Assembly (NCBI GenBank): GCA_000023405.1
Contig: CP001643.1
Coordinates: forward strand, 434,001 to 498,000
Length of the DNA: 64,000 nucleotides
Direction of reading: 5' to 3'
Origin: Brachybacterium faecium DSM 4810
GTDB taxonomy: Bacteria > Actinomycetota > Actinomycetes > Actinomycetales > Dermabacteraceae
This document shows positions 8,875 through 16,610 of this stretch, one piece after another. Numbering within the stretch: position 1 is the first letter of the stretch; each line of letters starts with the position of its first letter. Position numbers and translations under genes: made by a program. Under the pieces are notes generated by a model. The model searched no databases. It was not told the DNA's origin and saw only the letters and a program-made list of their open reading frames with translations.

Positions 8875-9477
8875 ATGACCACCGACCCGACCCCGCCCGT
8901 CGAGGACGATCCCGCACCGCCGCTCGCCCTCACCGTCGTGATCGCGCACCTGGACGTGTCCGACCGCGAGGACCTGCTGCGCTCCCTCGCCGGGCACCTG
9001 CTGGACGAGGGCGCGGTCACCGTGGACTTCCCCGAGGCGCTGCGCGACCGCGAACGCACCTACCCCACGGGCCTGCCCACCCCGATCCCCACCGCGATCC
9101 CGCACGCGGACCCGCAGCACGTGGTGATCCCCGGCCTCGCGCTCGCGACCCTCGCCCGCCCCGTGCCCTTCGGGGAGATGGGAACCCGCGACGGCAGCGT
9201 GGACGTGCGCCTGGTGGCGATGCCGCTGCTGACCGACGCCGGGGAGCACCTCGCCGCGCTGCAGCGCCTGATGGGCCTGCTCAGCGACGAGGCCGCGGTG
9301 CAGGACCTGCTCGATGCGCGCGACGACGCGGACCTGCGCGCCCGCGCCGCGGTGCGCCTGGCGGCGGTGCTGCCCGGCCCCGGGCGGGCCGACGACCACA
9401 GCCCCCGCGCGGCCGGGGAGGCCGACGGCCCCCGCAGCACCGACGGGGCCGACGGGACCGGCGGGGCGGGCGCATGA
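8875..9477 (+). CDS. PTS EIIA component, fructose/mannitol (or galactitol) type
   Basis: 200 aa. A single EIIA type-2 domain spans about residues 15-155. The phosphoacceptor histidine is H77 in TAIPHADPQHV, the family hallmark. EIIA passes phosphate from HPr to EIIB. The C-terminal 40 residues are a Gly/Asp/Ala-rich tail. No EIIB or EIIC gene is in the window, so it must serve a permease elsewhere or act as a regulatory EIIA. The start at 8875 follows a GGAGGAAG site. It overlaps the NUDIX gene by ATGA. Confidence 0.85.
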   Translation: MTTDPTPPVEDDPAPPLALTVVIAHLDVSDREDLLRSLAGHLLDEGAVTVDFPEALRDRERTYPTGLPTPIPTAIPHADPQHVVIPGLALATLARPVPFGEMGTRDGSVDVRLVAMPLLTDAGEHLAALQRLMGLLSDEAAVQDLLDARDDADLRARAAVRLAAVLPGPGRADDHSPRAAGEADGPRSTDGADGTGGAGA

Positions 9478-9941
9478 GCGGGCCCCGCGTCGCCGTGAAG
9501 GCACTCATCGTCCGCGACCGGTGCGTGCTCATGAACCGGTACATCGACCCTGGCGGGCACGAGCTGTACGAGCTGCCCGGGGGCGGGCAGGAGCACGGCG
9601 AGGACCAGCCCACCGCCCTCGTGCGGGAATGCCGCGAGGAGATCGGCGCCGAGGTCGAGGTGCACCAGGTGGCCTGCCTGTTCGAGTTCATGACCGAGCG
9701 GAGCCTGCGCGACAGGACCCCGATCGCCCCCTTCCACCAGGTCAACATCGCCTACTGGTGCGGCCTGGCCGAAGGGGAGGAGCCCGGTGAGGGCACCGAG
9801 CCGGACGCCCGGCAGGTGGGCACCGCCTGGCTGCCGCTGGATCGGCTCGACGAGTACACGGTCCTCCCGCCCGCTCTGGCCCGCTGGCTCGCCTCGGACC
9901 CCAGCGACCGGCCGGTCTCCCTCGGCGTGAGCAGGGGCTGA
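9474..9941 (+). CDS. NUDIX hydrolase
   Basis: 155 aa. A complete Nudix box begins at about residue 36 (GGQEHGED, then ALVRECREEIGAEV), fitting GX5EX7REUXEEXGU, so metal-dependent cleavage of a nucleoside diphosphate-X bond is expected. The protein has the sequence style of the larger ADP-ribose pyrophosphatase/8-oxo-dGTPase-like set; the substrate cannot be called. Start and stop overlap with the EIIA gene by four bases, so the two are translationally coupled, an unusual pairing with no obvious pathway logic. Confidence 0.9.
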   Translation: MSGPRVAVKALIVRDRCVLMNRYIDPGGHELYELPGGGQEHGEDQPTALVRECREEIGAEVEVHQVACLFEFMTERSLRDRTPIAPFHQVNIAYWCGLAEGEEPGEGTEPDARQVGTAWLPLDRLDEYTVLPPALARWLASDPSDRPVSLGVSRG

Positions 9942-10033
9942 ACCGCTAGCCTGGGCAGCACGCAGCGCGGCGCACGGCCGCGCCCCGCGCGCAGCACGCC
10001 TGCGGGCCATGCGTTCCGAGAGCAAGGAGCATC

Positions 10034-10882
10034 ATGACCACCTCGCCCCGCATCTCCTTCCATGACGGCCGTTCGATCCCGCAGCTCGGCTACGGCGTGT
10101 GGCAGGTCGAGAACGAGGTCGCGGCCGACGTGGTCGTGCAGGCCCTCGAAGCCGGATACCGCCACGTCGACACCGCCCGCGGCTACCACAACGAATCCGG
10201 GGTCGGCACGGCGCTGAAGACGGCCGGCCTCGCCCGGGACGACGTCTTCGTCACCTCCAAGGTCCCCAACCAGGACCAGGGCCGCGACGCGACCCTCGCC
10301 TCCTTCGACGCGACCATGGCCGATCTCGGCCTCGAGGAGATCGACCTCTATCTCATCCACTGGCCCGCCCCCTCCAAGGGCCTCGCCGTCGAGACCTGGA
10401 AGGCGCTCATCGAGCTGCGGGACCAGGGCCGGATCCGCTCGATCGGCACCTCGAACTTCCGCATCGAGGACCTCATCCAGCTCGAATCCGAGACCGGTGT
10501 GGTGCCGGTGCTCAACCAGATCGAGCTGCACCCCTACATCGCCCAGCCCGAGCTGCGCGAGTTCCACACCTCCAAGGGCATCGCCACCGAGTCCTGGTCC
10601 CCGCTGGGCCAGGGCGGCGGCGAGCTCGAGGACCCGGTGATCACGCGGATCGCTGCGGCGCATGAGGCGACCCCGGCCCAGGTGCTCATCGCCTGGAACC
10701 TCGCCCTGGGCAACGTGGTGATCCCCAAGTCCGTCACCCCCGAGCGGATCGTGGCGAACTTCGCCTCCCTCGAGCTGACGCTCGACGACGAGGAGATCGC
10801 ACAGATCTCCGCGCTGGACAGGGGCGCCGCAGGCCGCCGTGGCCCCGACCCGGCCGAGTTCGCCGGACACCAGGGAGCCTGA
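10034..10882 (+). CDS. Aldo/keto reductase
   Basis: 282 aa NADPH-dependent oxidoreductase of the AKR superfamily (2,5-diketo-gluconate reductase-like). The catalytic tetrad is complete: D46 and Y51 in DTARGYHNE, K76 in VTSKV and H109 in LIHWP. The cofactor motif IPKSVTPERI is near the C-terminus. The start has AAGGAG upstream. It converges on the oxidoreductase at 10972, with a shared hairpin terminator in between. Confidence 0.93.
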   Translation: MTTSPRISFHDGRSIPQLGYGVWQVENEVAADVVVQALEAGYRHVDTARGYHNESGVGTALKTAGLARDDVFVTSKVPNQDQGRDATLASFDATMADLGLEEIDLYLIHWPAPSKGLAVETWKALIELRDQGRIRSIGTSNFRIEDLIQLESETGVVPVLNQIELHPYIAQPELREFHTSKGIATESWSPLGQGGGELEDPVITRIAAAHEATPAQVLIAWNLALGNVVIPKSVTPERIVANFASLELTLDDEEIAQISALDRGAAGRRGPDPAEFAGHQGA

Positions 10883-10905
10883 GCCTCCCAACGCCGACAC
10901 ACCGC

Positions 10906-10938
10906 GCGCGCCGTCCTCCGTCAGGGAGGACGGCGCGC
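10906..10938. terminator. Bidirectional hairpin terminator
   Basis: Perfect 14-bp arms GCGCGCCGTCCTCC (10906-10919) and its complement (10925-10938) with a 5-base loop, followed by TT on the plus strand. It lies between the converging aldo/keto reductase and Gfo/Idh genes. The short T run makes it a GC-rich actinobacterial-type terminator. Confidence 0.85.
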
Positions 10939-10971
10939 TTCGTCGTCGGCGGGAGCTGCTCGCCGCAGGTC

Positions 10972-12123
10972 TCAGGCGGTGGTCGCCGCCTCGGCGGCTG
11001 GCGTCCCGAGCGTCGCGGCGTGGGGATCGAAGTCGGCCGGCATCGGCTCGACCTCCGCGAAGCTCGAGTCGATCGGGACGATGCTGTTCTGCGCGATCGC
11101 GGTCTCGATGCCCACCATGATGTCCAGGACGTGCGCGGCGATCTCGCCCTGGGCGCGGTGGGGCACCCCGGCGCGGATCGCGCGGGCCATCTCCAGCACG
11201 CCGAGGCCGCGGCCGGTGGTGGCGCCCGTGGCGGGCACCTCCGTCGCCGAGTCGCCGCGGTACGCAGTGACGGAGGAGTCGCCGTCGAACACGTTCGGAT
11301 CCGGGAAGGCGAGGGTCGCCTCGGTGCCGTACACCTCCACGAAACCGGTGCGCGAGTGCGGGGAGTCGAAGCTCAGCAGCACGGTCGCGTTCTGGCCGGA
11401 GGCGAAGCGCAGCAGCGCTGCGACCTGCGTGGGCACGGTGACGTCGAAGACCTCCCCGGCCTTGGGCCCCGAGCCGATGGTGCGCTGCTCGCGGGCCGTG
11501 GAGCCCACGGCGCTCACCGAGACCACCGGGCCCAGGGCGAGCACGAGGGTGGTCGCGTAGTAGGGCGCGATGTCGTACAGCGGGCCCGCACCCTCCTGGA
11601 AGAGGAAGGCGGGGTTGGGGTGCCAGGATTCGGGGCCGGGGGACTGGAAGAGGGTCAGCGCGCTGGCGGGGGCGCCGATCGTGCCGTCGCGCAGGGCGCG
11701 CAGCGCCGTCTGGATGCCCGCGCCGAGCACGGTGTCGGGCGCGCCGCCCACCCGCACCCCGGCCGCGTCGGCCGCGGCGAGCAGGGTCTTCGCATCGGCC
11801 GGGGAGGTGGTGATCGGCTTCTCGGTCCACACGTGCTTTCCGGCGGCGACGATCGCCTGGGACACCTCCGCATGCGCGGTCGGGATCGTGAGGTTCACGA
11901 CGATCTCCACCTCCGGGTGGGAGAGGACGTCCTCGGCGGTGCCGGAAGCGGGGACGCCGAACTCCGCGGCGCGCGCGGCGGCGGCCTCGGGGAACAGATC
12001 CCCGACGATGTGTACCTGCACGTCGGGGAAGGAGGTGAGATGGGTGAGGTACTCGGCGGAGATGGTGCCGGCGCCGATGATGCCGACGCCGACGGGGCCG
12101 GAGCGGGCCTGGGGCTGGGTCAT
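10972..12123 (-). CDS. Gfo/Idh/MocA family oxidoreductase
   Basis: 383 aa. The N-terminal Rossmann domain shows VGIIGAGTIS (about residues 12-21), and the family Glu-Lys-Pro catalytic motif is in WTEKPIT (near residue 100). The C-terminal alpha/beta domain carries the substrate site, with HPNPAFLFQEGAGPLYDIAPYY containing the usual D-x-x-x-Y/H segment. Such enzymes oxidise or reduce sugars, inositols or their derivatives with NAD(P). It follows a TIM-barrel isomerase and a truncated ABC permease on the same strand, which suggests the catabolic end of a broken sugar or polyol operon. Confidence 0.9.
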   Translation of the reverse strand: MTQPQARSGPVGVGIIGAGTISAEYLTHLTSFPDVQVHIVGDLFPEAAAARAAEFGVPASGTAEDVLSHPEVEIVVNLTIPTAHAEVSQAIVAAGKHVWTEKPITTSPADAKTLLAAADAAGVRVGGAPDTVLGAGIQTALRALRDGTIGAPASALTLFQSPGPESWHPNPAFLFQEGAGPLYDIAPYYATTLVLALGPVVSVSAVGSTAREQRTIGSGPKAGEVFDVTVPTQVAALLRFASGQNATVLLSFDSPHSRTGFVEVYGTEATLAFPDPNVFDGDSSVTAYRGDSATEVPATGATTGRGLGVLEMARAIRAGVPHRAQGEIAAHVLDIMVGIETAIAQNSIVPIDSSFAEVEPMPADFDPHAATLGTPAAEAATTA

Positions 12124-12198
12124 GGAAGGGTCCTTCGTGGTGCGGGGAGCGGGTTCCGTGCGATCAGGGGCGGCGCTCAGGAACGAGCGAGAGCGGGC

Positions 12199-12933
12199 TC
12201 AGGCGGTCTGGCGCAGATGGGTGAGCGAGGCGGCGATGCCCTCGAACATGTCCCCTGCGTAGTCGTCGAACTCGATGACACCGTAGTGGACGCCGCTCGC
12301 GGCCCGCAGCGTCTCGGCCAGAGGCATCTTCCCGCTGCCGAGCGGGAGCTGGGCGGAGGCGTCCTGCGAGAGGTCGCCGTCCTTGAGATGGACCAGCTGG
12401 ACGCGGTCGCCGAGGGCGCCGAGCAGAGCGGGCACATCGGCGCCGCCGACGGCTGCCCAGTAGGTGTCGACCTCGAGGACCACCTGCGGGTCCAGCTCCT
12501 CGGCGAAGACCTCGAGCGCCGTGCGGCCCTCGAGGCGGGAGGCGAGCTCGAAGTGGTGGTTGTGGTATCCGACGCGGATGCCCGCCTCCGCAGCCGCCGC
12601 GGCGCGCTGGTTGAGCGTCTCGGCCAGCGCCCGCAGCTTCCCGGCGTCGGTCCAGTCCGCGGGGTTCCAGAACGGGTCGATCAGGTACTGCACGCCGACG
12701 GCCTGCGCGGCCTCGAGGACCGCGGGGAAGTCGACGTCGCCGAGGAAGGACTGGTGGGCGCTGGGGAAGTCGATCGGGAACTGCTCGCGGGCGCGGACCA
12801 GCTCATCGCGGTATTCGAGCAGCTGGTAGGGCTCGGCGTGGGTGAGGCCGAGCTCGACCAGGCGCCCGACGGTGCCCTGGACATCATGCGCGAGGGCCTC
12901 GCGCACGCTGTACATCTGGACGGAGATCTCCAT
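12199..12933 (-). CDS. Sugar phosphate isomerase/epimerase (xylose isomerase-like TIM barrel)
   Basis: 244 aa, AP-endonuclease-2/xylose-isomerase-like TIM barrel. Metal-ligand positions are visible: VGYHNHHFE, an acidic VLEVDTYW, HLKDGDLS and a final YGVIEFDDY. These proteins isomerise or epimerise sugars and inositol derivatives and often work with a Gfo/Idh oxidoreductase, exactly the pair found here. The ATG at 12933 is preceded by GGCC-type sequence with only a weak ribosome site (GAAAGG). It lies between the permease remnant (69 bp) and the oxidoreductase. Confidence 0.88.
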   Translation of the reverse strand: MEISVQMYSVREALAHDVQGTVGRLVELGLTHAEPYQLLEYRDELVRAREQFPIDFPSAHQSFLGDVDFPAVLEAAQAVGVQYLIDPFWNPADWTDAGKLRALAETLNQRAAAAAEAGIRVGYHNHHFELASRLEGRTALEVFAEELDPQVVLEVDTYWAAVGGADVPALLGALGDRVQLVHLKDGDLSQDASAQLPLGSGKMPLAETLRAASGVHYGVIEFDDYAGDMFEGIAASLTHLRQTA

Positions 12934-13002
12934 GGTGGCCTTTCGGTGCGGTGCGGTGCGGTGCGGGTCGAGGCCCTCCCTGAGCGGGGCGTCGTCATCG
13001 GA

Positions 13003-13265
13003 TCATTTCACGGCGCCGGCAGTGAGTCCGGCGACGACGTTCTTCTGCATCATCAGGAAGCCGACGACCACCGGGATCGACACCGCGATCGAGGCGGCGA
13101 GGATCTGGTTCCAGTACACGGTGGTCTGGGTGGCGTACTGGCGCAGCCCGACGGCCAGCGTGCGGGTCTCCTCCGTGGTGAGCACGGAGGCGAACAGCAC
13201 CTCGCCCCACGCGGTCATGAAGGCGTAGATCGCCGCGGCCACGATCCCGGGCCGGGCGGCCGGAA
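13003..13265 (-). pseudogene. 3' remnant of an ABC sugar permease (MalG type)
   Basis: Only the last about 87 residues of an inner-membrane sugar permease remain. The frame reads LPAARPGIVAAAIYAF, then FMTAWGEVLFASV, and ends FLMMQKNVVAGLTAGAVK, which matches the C-terminal transmembrane pair and the characteristic end of MalG-type permeases. Homology stops just upstream of LPAARPG, inside the EAA loop, and the frame further upstream is unrelated. A GTG at 13242 could start a 79 aa peptide, but it would lack every other membrane span. The rest of the importer is missing; the neighbouring sequence is a lacI fragment. Confidence 0.85.
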
Positions 13266-13274
13266 GAGACCGAG

Positions 13275-13575
13275 CACCGCAGAGCCCAGGCCGAGCGACT
13301 CGAGCACCGCCGGGCGATGGTCACCCTCGGTGGTGCCCACCATCGGCCGTGAGCGCTGGACGCCGGTACGATGCCGGTCGTGAAGGCAGAGCAGAGCGGC
13401 TCGCGCAAGATCTCCTCCGGTGCGCGCACCAGCACCAGGCCGATGTTCCCGCTGCGCCCGCGGGCGCAGCGCCTGCGCCTCGGTGTGAGGCGTCCAGTCC
13501 ACGGCCGGAGCGTGCGCGAGCACGCGGTCGAGACGGTCGGGCAGGCGCTCGTCGAACACGACGGATCGTAGGGTC
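13275..13575 (-). pseudogene. Frame-broken fragment of a LacI-family regulator gene
   Basis: Pieces of a LacI-type repressor can be read in different minus-strand frames. The first is DRLDRVLAHAPAVDWTPHTE then AQAL, as at the end of a LacI DNA-binding domain. The second, in the next frame, is GRSGNIGLVLVRAPEEILRE then PLCSAFTTGI, the usual start of the ligand domain. The recognition helices are missing, the frame shifts between the two pieces, and the rest of the ligand domain is absent. The fragment abuts the permease remnant on the same strand, as if one deletion joined the front of a regulator to the tail of its permease. Confidence 0.7.
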
Positions 13576-13580
13576 GGAGG

Positions 13581-14402
13581 ATGACGCTTCCCACCGCTGC
13601 CGCCCCCGACGAGGCCGCCGTCTCCCACTGCCTGCTGGACGTGGAGGGGCACGTGCTCTCGGCGGCCGGGGCCGCGCGCCCGTACTACGCCGCGAGCACG
13701 ATCAAGCTCCATGTGCTGGTGGCCGCGCTCCGCGCCGCCGAGCAGGGCATGCTCGACCTGTCCGCGCAGGTGCCGGCCACGCGCACCTTCCGCGGGGCCG
13801 ACGGGCGGCCGTTCACCCTCGAGGGCGACCACCTGGACCCGACCCATCCGGAGGATGGGGAGCCGGTCCAGGTGCGCGAGCTGCTGACCAGGATGATCGA
13901 CCGTTCCAGCAACGAGGCGACGAACCACGTGCTTGCGCTGCTCGGGCTCGAGGCGGTCGCGGCGACGATCGCCGACCTCGCCCTCGGCGCGACCCGGGTG
14001 GAGCGCCTGATCGGGGACGCGGCGGCGCTCGCCGAGGGTGCCACGAACGAGACCAGCGCCGCCGATCTCGCCACGACGATGCTCGCTGCGGTGCGACCGG
14101 TGCCGGTGGCTCCCAGGGGTGCGCCGGAGCCGCTGCTCGCGGCGGCGTCGAGGGAGCTGGCTCGAGACGTGTTCGGCGCCCAGCAGATCCCGGTGATCGC
14201 CACCGCGCTGCGCGACGGCGTCCGGTGGGGGTCGAAATCCGGCTGGGTCGACGGATATCGGCACGACGTGGCCTTCCTCGGCGATCCCGATGGCGCCGCG
14301 GTGCGGGTGCTCGCCGTGATGACCGCGGGGATGGCTCCCGCGGAGGCCGATCGCCGGATCACGGGCCTCGTGCGCACGCTCCTCCCCGATCTCACGGCCT
14401 GA
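13581..14402 (+). CDS. Serine hydrolase, class A beta-lactamase-like
   Basis: 273 aa. All three motifs of the penicillin-recognising fold are present: S39-x-x-K42 in AASTIKLH, SSN (in place of SDN) in IDRSSNEATNH, and KSG in GSKSGWVDG. There is no signal peptide or lipobox, so it is probably cytoplasmic or wrongly started, which is odd for a true beta-lactamase; a peptidase or esterase role is possible. It is divergent from the pseudogenes and converges on the NlpC/P60 gene of the murein-peptide operon, so a role in peptidoglycan-peptide metabolism is conceivable but not shown. Confidence 0.85.
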   Translation: MTLPTAAAPDEAAVSHCLLDVEGHVLSAAGAARPYYAASTIKLHVLVAALRAAEQGMLDLSAQVPATRTFRGADGRPFTLEGDHLDPTHPEDGEPVQVRELLTRMIDRSSNEATNHVLALLGLEAVAATIADLALGATRVERLIGDAAALAEGATNETSAADLATTMLAAVRPVPVAPRGAPEPLLAAASRELARDVFGAQQIPVIATALRDGVRWGSKSGWVDGYRHDVAFLGDPDGAAVRVLAVMTAGMAPAEADRRITGLVRTLLPDLTA

Positions 14403-14470
14403 GCTGCCGCTCCGGGTCGCCGGGACGGTGGAGTCAGGTGCCGCCGGAGGCGTCGTGCGGCTCGGCCCGG

Positions 14471-15471
14471 TCAGTCCGCGAGGGCGACGCGGCGGGCACC
14501 GGCGTACTCGCCGGTGGGGTCGTAGGCGGTCAGTGACATGACCTCGACGCTGCGCTCGGCGTTCGGGGCCTGCATGATCAGGTCGTCCCCGAGGTACAGG
14601 GCGACGTGGCGGATCGAGTCCCCGCCCGGTGCGGTCGCGAAGAACACAGGTCGCCGCGCTGCAGGTCCTCGCGCTCCACCGGCTTCAGCCCGGAGTGGTG
14701 CATCTGGTCCCCGGCGTCGCGGTCGATCGAGATGCCGTGGTGGTGGAACAGCGTGTACGTGTACCCGGAGCAGTCGACGCCGTAGGCGCTCACCCCCGCC
14801 CACAGGTAGCGCAGCCCCAGGAACCGCTCGCCGGTCGCGATGACGTCCTCGGCGGTGGGGAGCGGAGGGGTCTCGCCCGCCTCGTGCACCACCACGTCCT
14901 CGGCGGGGAGGGAGGCGGGCCGGGCACCGGGCACGGCCACGCGCACCGCGGTCGCTGTGCGGCCCAGGACCGGCAGGATCGTGTCGAAGGAGACGTCGAT
15001 CCCGGGATGGTTGCCGGAGCGCGTCCCGGAGAGGGTGCTGGTCAGTGCGGTGACCGTCGCGGTGGGGGAGGTCGGGGCCCGCTGCGCGAAGTCCTCGTCG
15101 ACCACGAGGTGGGCCGTCGGCACCCAGCCGGGATAGCCGCGGGGGTCCCGCGCGGTGCCCTGGGCGGTGACCACGATGCGGGCCCAGTCGCCGTCGATCT
15201 CGTCGACGATCACCTCGCTGCCCAGCACGGCCTGCGATTCGAGCTTCCCGGTCAGCCAGCGGCGGGTCTCGGTGTCCTGCATGGTCGCGTTCCACGCGTC
15301 GAGAGCGACGGGGTTCGTCAGCGACGGACCGTCCACATCGGGGCGGTGGGTGCGCGGCTCGACCCACAGCGTGGTGGCGGTGACAGCGACGTGCGCGATG
15401 ACGCCGGGGTCGAGGCCGGCGCCGGGCACCGGGACAGCACGCCCGGTGCCGGTGAGATCCGCGGGGCTCAC
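14471..15471 (-). pseudogene. NlpC/P60 murein endopeptidase (YkfC-like), single-base frameshift
   Basis: The gene starts with GTG at 15471, overlapping the epimerase stop by four bases. The N-terminal half resembles the SH3b region of YkfC-type gamma-D-glutamyl-L-diamino acid peptidases (LWVEPRTHRP, ARIVVTAQG, GYPGWVPTAHL). The catalytic cysteine is in YGVDCSGYTY. At 14646/14647 one base is missing compared with the expected GDLVFFATAP: the first frame runs off at GDLCSSR, while the second frame carries on with VFFATAPGGD, then the catalytic histidine in RHVALYLGDD, and NAERSVEV. Translation of the first frame alone gives 297 aa without the histidine. This is either a recent mutation or a sequencing error. 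No signal peptide is seen, which fits a cytoplasmic peptide-recycling enzyme. Confidence 0.85.
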
Positions 15472-16610
15472 CTCTCACCTCCTGCCCGGTCGACGCGGGC
15501 CTCGAGGAGCTCGAGACCGGTGCCCGCCCCGCCCGTCAGGCGCAGCCAGGCACCGTCCTGCACGTACCCGCCGCGGGGCACGTCGGAGGCGAACCAGGCC
15601 GGTGGATCCAGATCGATCATGGTGATCGCCGGATGGGCGATCGCCAGATGCGCGGCCGCGGTGATCGAGATCCGCGGCTCCATCATCGCGCCGAGCATGC
15701 ACTCGATCCCCGCCGCCCGGGCCACGTCGGCGATGGCCAGCGCGCCGCGCAGCCCGCCGGTCTTGGCCAGCTTGATGTTCAGCAGGTCGCAGGCGCCGCG
15801 GTCGACCAGGCGGCGTGCGTCCTCGACGTCCCACACGGCCTCGTCGGCCATGATCGGCAGCGAGACCGCGGCGCTCACCCGTGCCAGGCCCTCGACGTCT
15901 CCGGCCGCGACGGGTTGTTCGACCAGGTCGATCGGGAGGGCGTCGGCCTCGAAACCGGTGATGATCTCGATCGCCTGCTCGGGCGACCATCCCTGGTTGG
16001 CGTCGAGGCGCAGCCGGGCGGAGGGCGCCGCCTCGATGACGGCGGCCAGCCGCTCGCGATCCACGGCGATGTCGTGACCCAGCTTGATCTTCAGGATCTG
16101 CTCACCGGCGGCGACGGCCTCGCGGGCGCGCCGCGCCATCACCCCGGGCTCCTCGAGCGAGATGGTCATGTCGTTCATGAGGCCGTCCTCGAGCCGGCCG
16201 CCCAGCAGCTCCACCAGCGGGTGCCCGGCGGCGCGGGCCCAGGCGTCGTGGAGCGCCACCTCGAGGGCGGCCTTCGCGCTGGTGGCGCCGTCGAGGGCCC
16301 CGGCGACGCGTGCCGAGAGATCGGTGATCGAGGCGTTCTCGCCGAGCACGGCCCGTCGCAGCGGACCCTCCAGCGCTGCCCGGATGGTGTCAGCCGATTC
16401 GCCGGTGACGGCGAGGGTCTCCGCCGCGGAGCCCTGCCCGATGGTGCCGTCGTCGAGCACCACCTCGGCGACCACGTACTCGACCGACTCGGTGCGGCGT
16501 GCGGCGGTGATGAAGGGCCGCCGCAGGGGAGCGCGATGGCGGTGCGTGCGCACCGCGACCACGTGCAGGGAGTTCGTGCCGGGGTCCGGGAGGCTCGGGT
16601 CGGGGCTCAT
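15468..16610 (-). CDS. Dipeptide (L-Ala-D/L-Glu) epimerase, enolase superfamily
   Basis: 380 aa, mandelate racemase/muconate-lactonising enzyme fold. The catalytic lysine pair is visible: KIKLGHD at about residue 180 and the second lysine in NIKLAKTGG. Metal ligands are the Asp in RLDANQGW, the Glu in LVEQPV and the Asp/Glu in MADEAV. The first lysine in a KxK motif is typical of dipeptide epimerases acting on murein-derived L-Ala-D-Glu. Four-base ATGA and GTGA overlaps tie it to the DUF819 gene upstream and the NlpC/P60 gene downstream, strongly supporting a murein-peptide recycling role. Confidence 0.9.
   Translation of the reverse strand: MSPDPSLPDPGTNSLHVVAVRTHRHRAPLRRPFITAARRTESVEYVVAEVVLDDGTIGQGSAAETLAVTGESADTIRAALEGPLRRAVLGENASITDLSARVAGALDGATSAKAALEVALHDAWARAAGHPLVELLGGRLEDGLMNDMTISLEEPGVMARRAREAVAAGEQILKIKLGHDIAVDRERLAAVIEAAPSARLRLDANQGWSPEQAIEIITGFEADALPIDLVEQPVAAGDVEGLARVSAAVSLPIMADEAVWDVEDARRLVDRGACDLLNIKLAKTGGLRGALAIADVARAAGIECMLGAMMEPRISITAAAHLAIAHPAITMIDLDPPAWFASDVPRGGYVQDGAWLRLTGGAGTGLELLEARVDRAGGER

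Noticed and set aside
11020..13383. 787-residue plus-strand open frame
   Set aside because: Antisense to the oxidoreductase, the isomerase and the permease remnant, all of which have clear family motifs; Gly/Arg/His-rich shadow.
13371..13571. 66-residue plus-strand ORF over the lacI fragment
   Set aside because: No family resemblance, while the opposite strand shows clear LacI pieces.
13581..14402. Antibiotic-resistance beta-lactamase
   Set aside because: The three motifs are present, but there is no export signal and the SDN and KTG motifs are changed, so resistance cannot be claimed.
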